From: CAYPJE01 sp964410945
GTDB lineage: Bacteria; Fidelibacterota; Marinisomatia; Marinisomatales; TCS56
DNA length: 18,906 nt
Reading direction: 5' to 3'
Assembly (NCBI GenBank): GCA_964410945.1
Contig: CAYPJE010000053.1
Coordinates: forward strand, 1 to 18,906
Made by a program: the position numbers and the translations under genes. The notes under the pieces were generated by a model. That model was given only the letters and a program-made list of their open reading frames with translations, searched no databases and was not told where the DNA came from. Shown here piece after piece: positions 15,111 through 18,906 of the stretch. Within the stretch, counting starts at the first letter, position 1; each line of letters opens with the position of its first letter.

Positions 15111-15141
15111 TTGACATAAAAAATATTAAAATTTAATATTT
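15111..15141 (+). promoter_or_regulatory. Strong sigma70-like promoter overlapped by an AT-only palindrome
   Basis: TTGACA (15111-15116) is a perfect -35, and TAATAT (15134-15139) follows after exactly 17 bases. The predicted start is near 15146. A perfect palindrome with 10-base arms around a single central A covers 15121-15141 (arms AAATATTAAA and TTTAATATTT), spanning the spacer and the -10. That is where a repressor or MerR-type regulator would bind. No regulator gene lies next to it. Confidence 0.65.
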
Positions 15142-15145
15142 GAGT

Positions 15146-15221
15146 AGAGGCCCCGCTAAAGTGGCGTGCTCTTCAGAGGAAAAGTTTTTTCTCGAGGGTA
15201 AATTGCGGGGCTCTTTTTTTT
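15146..15221 (+). ncRNA. Candidate small RNA or attenuated leader ending in an intrinsic terminator
   Basis: The stretch runs from the predicted start of the preceding promoter to a run of eight Ts (15214-15221). Its ends pair: AGAG and CCCCGC (15146-15149, 15151-15156, with G15150 bulged) with GCGGGG and CTCT (15205-15214), so the closing stem is also the terminator stem. Inside, GAG at 15176-15178 can pair either with CTC at 15169-15171 or, as part of GAGGAAAA, with the T-rich TTTTTCTC at 15186-15193; the two are mutually exclusive. I see no ORF in it and I do not recognise a known RNA family. It may be a free-standing RNA of about 75 bases, or a leader whose read-through reaches the lipoprotein gene about 105 bases downstream. 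Confidence 0.6.
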
Positions 15222-15325
15222 ATGTAATTCAACTGGGTGGAGGTTTCTTTTCAGCAGGTTGAAATATATTAGTAACACCAAATGGAAAAGTATTTTAAAT
15301 TAATTGTGATAAACAACTTATCGAT

Positions 15326-16249
15326 TTGAAAACACATTCCATATTGATTCCATTTCTGCTATTTCTGGTCGGGTGCGGTACCACCCGGATCAAGGAACCG
15401 GTGTTGCTGGAGCGACCGGCACCGGTAGCGGTACGCTACGAATTTGAAGATGTTATTATCAGCGTTCCGACTGCCATTGAGGATTACATTCCGGAAAGTA
15501 TCCGGTTAAGCCTGGCGCACCGCGATTCGCCTTCCCAGGTGTTGTTCGAGCGGGTAATCAATCCTACCGAAGCAATCCGAATGGTGGTTCCCAGAGGTAT
15601 TTTAAATCCGGTTGAGATGGGTAATCTGTTAGTTGTTGAGCCGATCGGCAGCGATTTTGAGAAAGTATCTCTGCTTTTTTCAGTCAGCGATCAACCGGAA
15701 CTGAAGCTGCCGACTACAGTAATCCGGAAAATTCCCTACCTGATCACCGGAAGAGTATTTAGGCGCAGCGATGGAATGCCCGTTGCGCGCGCTCATGTAA
15801 CTGTTACCGCCCGTAACAAAAATCTGATTTTCGGATCGATGGATACTGACAGCACCGGATTCTTCAGATTCGAAATTCGAGCTAGATACGGTCTGGAAAA
15901 TGACTACTATTTATCAGTTGATACCGATCAATTGTTTCCCCTGCGAATTGTCGATGTAAGTTTTGAGAACGGTAGAGAATATAAATCTGATATTAGACTG
16001 GGTATCAGTACTGGTGGTTCAACGGCTGGCACGATATACAAGGTTGTGGCAGATAACACGCCGTTTCGCTCGCAGCCGGATACCGGTGCCGATATCAAAT
16101 TCTTTCTCAGTCGTGGCGATCGGATTATAGTCACTCGGGTGGCGGGCAACCGGTATTACGGATTTGTGGAGATAACCACCTACCCCGGTGATCAGATTCA
16201 GGAGCTGTATGGCTGGGTAAATGCGGAAGATCTGGAGCTGGAGCAATGA
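15326..16249 (+). CDS. Lipoprotein with carboxypeptidase-regulatory-like and SH3-like domains
   Basis: A 307-residue lipoprotein. An in-frame stop at 15296-15298 leaves the TTG at 15326 as the only plausible start, and it gives a good signal peptide with lipobox LVGC (lipidated C17). After a beta-rich region (about 30-130) comes a carboxypeptidase-regulatory-like fold (about 137-215: YLITGRVFRRSDGMPVARAHV, DSTGFFRFEI), then a C-terminal SH3-like domain (about 235-305: VVADNTPFRSQPDTGADIKF, GDRIIVTRVAGNRYYGFV, YGWVNAEDLEL). SH3-like domains of this kind often bind cell-wall material or proteins. The protein should sit in the outer membrane facing the periplasm or surface. It overlaps the PEGA gene by ATGA. 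There is no visible ribosome-binding site. Function is unknown. Confidence 0.75.
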   Translation: MKTHSILIPFLLFLVGCGTTRIKEPVLLERPAPVAVRYEFEDVIISVPTAIEDYIPESIRLSLAHRDSPSQVLFERVINPTEAIRMVVPRGILNPVEMGNLLVVEPIGSDFEKVSLLFSVSDQPELKLPTTVIRKIPYLITGRVFRRSDGMPVARAHVTVTARNKNLIFGSMDTDSTGFFRFEIRARYGLENDYYLSVDTDQLFPLRIVDVSFENGREYKSDIRLGISTGGSTAGTIYKVVADNTPFRSQPDTGADIKFFLSRGDRIIVTRVAGNRYYGFVEITTYPGDQIQELYGWVNAEDLELEQ

Positions 16250-16701
16250 GCGCCCGGAATTTGGTTTTTCTGGTGTTCCTGTCAATAATGACAGCCCAGA
16301 CAACGGTAAACATTATCAGCCATCCGGCCGGGGCTGAGTTAAAATTGGATGGAAATAAGATAGGGGTCACACCGCTTAATCAGTACCTGCTGGAACCTGG
16401 CGAGTACCGGTTTGAACTGAATCTGGAAGGCTATGCTCCCTTGAGCAGGGAATTGACTGTTCAGCAAGCCAGACAGTTGGATCTTGAATTCCGTTTAAAT
16501 GAGCTTCACCAGGTAGTATTCATATCAAAAATTCCCGGTGTTAAATTCAGAACAGGTATTCATTCATGGGATACGAAAAAAGCCAAACTGAAAATGGAAA
16601 CCGGAGTTCACAAGATTGAAGTATATGCCGCTGAAGCGCTGATCGACTCAATCGAAATTAAAGTAAATACGACTCTAAAATATATCTATGATGTTCCCTG
16701 A
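16246..16701 (+). CDS. Exported PEGA-domain protein
   Basis: A 151-residue protein with a signal peptide (1-18, ending TAQ). Residues 20-72 form a clear PEGA domain: VNIISHPAGAELKLDGNKIG, TPLNQYLLEPGEYRFELNLEGY. The second half (about 75-150: VVFISKIPGVKFRTG, LKMETGVHKIEVYAAEALIDSIEIKV) looks like a second, divergent repeat of the same fold. PEGA domains are surface or periplasmic adhesion-like beta modules of unclear function. Its ATG overlaps the lipoprotein stop, so the two are likely made together and may interact. No lipobox or C-terminal sorting signal is visible, so it is probably periplasmic. Confidence 0.75.
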   Translation: MSARNLVFLVFLSIMTAQTTVNIISHPAGAELKLDGNKIGVTPLNQYLLEPGEYRFELNLEGYAPLSRELTVQQARQLDLEFRLNELHQVVFISKIPGVKFRTGIHSWDTKKAKLKMETGVHKIEVYAAEALIDSIEIKVNTTLKYIYDVP

Positions 16702-16899
16702 ATTATTCAAAATCAGCGTGCTAATATATCGATTATAAAACAGGACCGGCGTATCCTTTATAGTTGTTGGGTGTAGTGATTATTCGTAAACTTTTGAACT
16801 ATAATTCCGACTAAAATTCGGTTTACAGATCGTTGAATAATATCATTAAAATATTTCTTCCAAGCTAAAATCACATAAGGAAATAGGAGCTTAAAAACC
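16702..16899 (+). promoter_or_regulatory. Upstream region of acetyl-CoA synthetase gene
   Basis: This AT-rich gap holds a perfect TATAAT at 16800-16805, but I find no good -35 at the right distance (TGATTA at 16777-16782 is poor). An AGGAG lies about ten bases before the start codon. If the TATAAT is used, the acs mRNA would have a leader of about 90 bases. No clear terminator for the PEGA gene is present. Confidence 0.3.
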
Positions 16900-18837
16900 A
16901 TGTCAGAAAAGGTATACAAGCCATCAAAAGAGGCTTCTGAGAATGCCTGGGTGCAGAATCTGGATCAGTATCAGGAGATTTACAATCGCTCCATTGAAGA
17001 TCCGGATAAGTTCTGGGGTGAAATTGCAGAACGCCTAACCTGGTTTAAGAAATGGGACAAGGTACAGGAATTTGATTTCGTGAAAGCGGAAATCAAATAT
17101 TTTCAGGGCGGTAAACTGAACGTCAGTTATAACTGTCTTGATCGTCATGTTGAAGCGGGCCACGAAGGCCAGACGGCCTTGATTTGGGAAGGTAATGATC
17201 CGACCGAATCGCGTAAATATACATATGGCGAACTGCTGGCCGAAGTCCAGAAATTTGCTAATGTTCTGAAAGATAATGGCGTTGAAAAAGGCGATCGTGT
17301 CTGCCTGTATATGCAGATGATCCCGGAACTGACGATTGCCATGCTGGCCTGTACCCGTATAGGTGCTGTACATTCAATCGTATTTGGTGCTTTCAGTTCT
17401 GATTCTCTGCGCGATCGCATCAATGATTCCGAATGTAAAGTTCTGATTACACAGGATACCGGTGTTCGTGGTACGAAACTGAATATTCCAATGAAAGTCA
17501 ATGCTGATAAGGCCGTTGCCGAATGCCCTTCAATTAAGAATGTTATTGTTGTGAAGCGGACCGGCGAAGCTGTTGATATGGTCGATGGCCGTGATATCTG
17601 GTGGCATGACGGTATGGCTAAAGCCGCTGCTGTCTGTGCTCCGGAACATATGGATGCCGAAGACCCGCTGTTCATTCTTTACACTTCCGGTTCAACCGGG
17701 AAACCCAAGGGTGTACTGCATACCACCGGTGGTTACCTGGTTTATACTTCCTACACCCATGAAATGATCTTTGATTATCATGAAGGCGATATTTACTGGT
17801 GTACTGCCGATATCGGCTGGGTTACCGGACATTCATACATCGTATACGGCCCGATGGCCAATCGCGCTGTAACCGTTATGTTTGAAGGCGTTCCCAACTA
17901 CCCGGATTTCGGCCGGTTCTGGGATATCGTTGACAAACATAAAATCAATATTTTCTACACGGCACCAACCGCACTGCGCGCCCTGATGAAGGAAGGCAAT
18001 GATTGGGTGACCAAGCATGATCTGTCCAGTCTGCGCTTGTTGGGCACGGTTGGAGAACCGATCAAGGAACCGGAATGGAACTGGTACTACAATATCATCG
18101 GTAAAGGCAAGAGCCCGATTGTCGATACGTGGTGGCAAACCGAAACCGGTGGTATTCTGATCACACCGCTGCCTGGTGCAACACCGTTGAAACCCGGTTC
18201 CGCCACCCTGCCGTTCCCCGGTGTACAGCCGGTGCTGCTGACCGAAGATGGCAAGGAAAAGGATGGCAATGGAATTGCCGGACTGCTGGCAATCAAATCA
18301 TCCTGGCCCGGAATGATGCGTACCCTTTACGGGGATCATGAACGGTTCCGTCAGACCTATTTCGGCCTGTATCCCGGTTATTATCTCACTGGTGACGGTG
18401 CCCGTCGCGATGATGATGGTTATTACTGGATCACCGGCCGTGTGGATGACGTACTTAACGTCTCCGGCCACCGGATCGGTACCGCCGAAGTCGAAGGCGC
18501 TATCGGCAAAGCCGCCAATGTGGCCGAAGCAGCCGTGGTTGGTTTTCCCCATGATATCAAAGGACAGGGGATTTATGCTTATGTTACCTTGATGAGTGGA
18601 TATGAACCGACTCCGGAAATTGAAAAGGATATTATAAAGACTGTCCGGGCTGAGATCGGCCCCCACGCCTCACCGGATAAAATCCAGTTCACACCAGCCC
18701 TTCCGAAAACCCGTTCCGGTAAAATCATGCGCCGGATCCTGCGGAAAATCTCTGAAGGTGAAATCGACAAACTTGGTGATACGTCAACCCTGGCAGATCC
18801 CAGCGTAGTTGATTCTCTGGTGGATGGCCGTAAGTAA
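16900..18837 (+). CDS. acs: Acetyl-CoA synthetase (AMP-forming)
   Basis: A full-length 645-residue acetyl-CoA synthetase, close to the usual 650. It activates acetate with ATP to acetyl-AMP, then transfers it to CoA, in the cytoplasm. Motifs are complete: the P-loop-like YTSGSTGKPKG (261-271), TWWQTETG (410-417) with W411 in the acetate pocket as in known Acs enzymes, YYLTGDGARRDDDGYYWITGRVDDVLNVSGHRIGTAEVE with the hinge aspartate, and PKTRSGKIMRR with catalytic K608, the lysine that protein acetyltransferases modify in other bacteria. It is preceded by its own leader region. After the stop, a 6-bp repeat (ACAATC 18838-18843, GATTGT 18853-18858) lacks a T-run, so it is not a convincing terminator. 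The gene is not obviously linked to its neighbours. Confidence 0.97.
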   Translation: MSEKVYKPSKEASENAWVQNLDQYQEIYNRSIEDPDKFWGEIAERLTWFKKWDKVQEFDFVKAEIKYFQGGKLNVSYNCLDRHVEAGHEGQTALIWEGNDPTESRKYTYGELLAEVQKFANVLKDNGVEKGDRVCLYMQMIPELTIAMLACTRIGAVHSIVFGAFSSDSLRDRINDSECKVLITQDTGVRGTKLNIPMKVNADKAVAECPSIKNVIVVKRTGEAVDMVDGRDIWWHDGMAKAAAVCAPEHMDAEDPLFILYTSGSTGKPKGVLHTTGGYLVYTSYTHEMIFDYHEGDIYWCTADIGWVTGHSYIVYGPMANRAVTVMFEGVPNYPDFGRFWDIVDKHKINIFYTAPTALRALMKEGNDWVTKHDLSSLRLLGTVGEPIKEPEWNWYYNIIGKGKSPIVDTWWQTETGGILITPLPGATPLKPGSATLPFPGVQPVLLTEDGKEKDGNGIAGLLAIKSSWPGMMRTLYGDHERFRQTYFGLYPGYYLTGDGARRDDDGYYWITGRVDDVLNVSGHRIGTAEVEGAIGKAANVAEAAVVGFPHDIKGQGIYAYVTLMSGYEPTPEIEKDIIKTVRAEIGPHASPDKIQFTPALPKTRSGKIMRRILRKISEGEIDKLGDTSTLADPSVVDSLVDGRK

Positions 18838-18906
18838 ACAATCATTTTATCAGATTGTCTTGTCCTGATATGGGTTGACTGTTTTTCAGGCGAGAAGATA
18901 AACAAA

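Noticed and set aside
17145..17675. 176-residue minus-strand ORF inside acs
   Set aside because: Long antisense frames are common in this gene; the plus-strand enzyme is complete.
18838..18858. Inverted repeat after acs as a terminator
   Set aside because: The stem is six pairs with a nine-base loop and has no T-run after it.

Overview
The window looks like a chromosomal stretch from a free-living, diderm bacterium of the FCB (Fibrobacterota-Chlorobiota-Bacteroidota) superphylum. The evidence is a TonB-dependent receptor with an N-terminal carboxypeptidase-regulatory-like domain, paired with a DUF4249-type lipoprotein, plus a PEGA protein and a DUF1343/NamZ muramidase. Several genes have good Shine-Dalgarno sequences (GGAGG before the CBS and MFS genes, AGGAG before the HMA and acetyl-CoA synthetase genes) and some promoters look sigma70-like. 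That argues against a typical Bacteroidota member and fits lineages such as Marinimicrobia, Calditrichota or relatives. This placement is inference. All genes I support are on the + strand. I see no transposase, integrase, phage gene, tRNA, rRNA or CRISPR array.

Layout. (1) 1-673: the tail of a membrane protein, a nucleoside 2-deoxyribosyltransferase-like protein and a 50-residue zinc ribbon, chained by ATGA overlaps. (2) 769-3425: a TrpF-like protein, a VanX/DdpX D-Ala-D-Ala dipeptidase and an Eis-like acetyltransferase. (3) 3516-3932: a two-CBS-domain protein, followed by about 200 bases that are unusually rich in nested inverted repeats. (4) 4234-9230: a tight five-gene cassette (six-helix membrane protein, winged-helix regulator, unknown secreted protein, TonB-dependent receptor, DUF4249 lipoprotein) behind a promoter overlapped by three TACTTTG half-sites. 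(5) 9309-10178: a membrane-anchored alpha/beta hydrolase. (6) 10307-13200: an exo-muramidase (NamZ family) translationally coupled to an outer-membrane beta-barrel. (7) 13284-15091: a UMF1-type MFS transporter and a periplasmic HMA metal-binding protein, with a 12-bp-arm inverted repeat between them. (8) 15111-15221: an intergenic unit with a strong promoter, an AT-only palindrome over its -10 box and a short transcript closed by a terminator stem, probably a small RNA or attenuated leader. (9) 15326-16701: a lipoprotein and a PEGA protein. (10) 16900-18837: acetyl-CoA synthetase.

How it works together. Several products act on the envelope: DdpX and NamZ fit peptidoglycan breakdown and recycling, while the TonB receptor with its DUF4249 lipoprotein fits outer-membrane uptake of an unknown substrate. 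The most distinctive pieces are the self-contained regulator-plus-receptor cassette, the promoter/short RNA unit at 15.1 kb, and the structured region at 3.93-4.14 kb. None of these could be checked against databases here.
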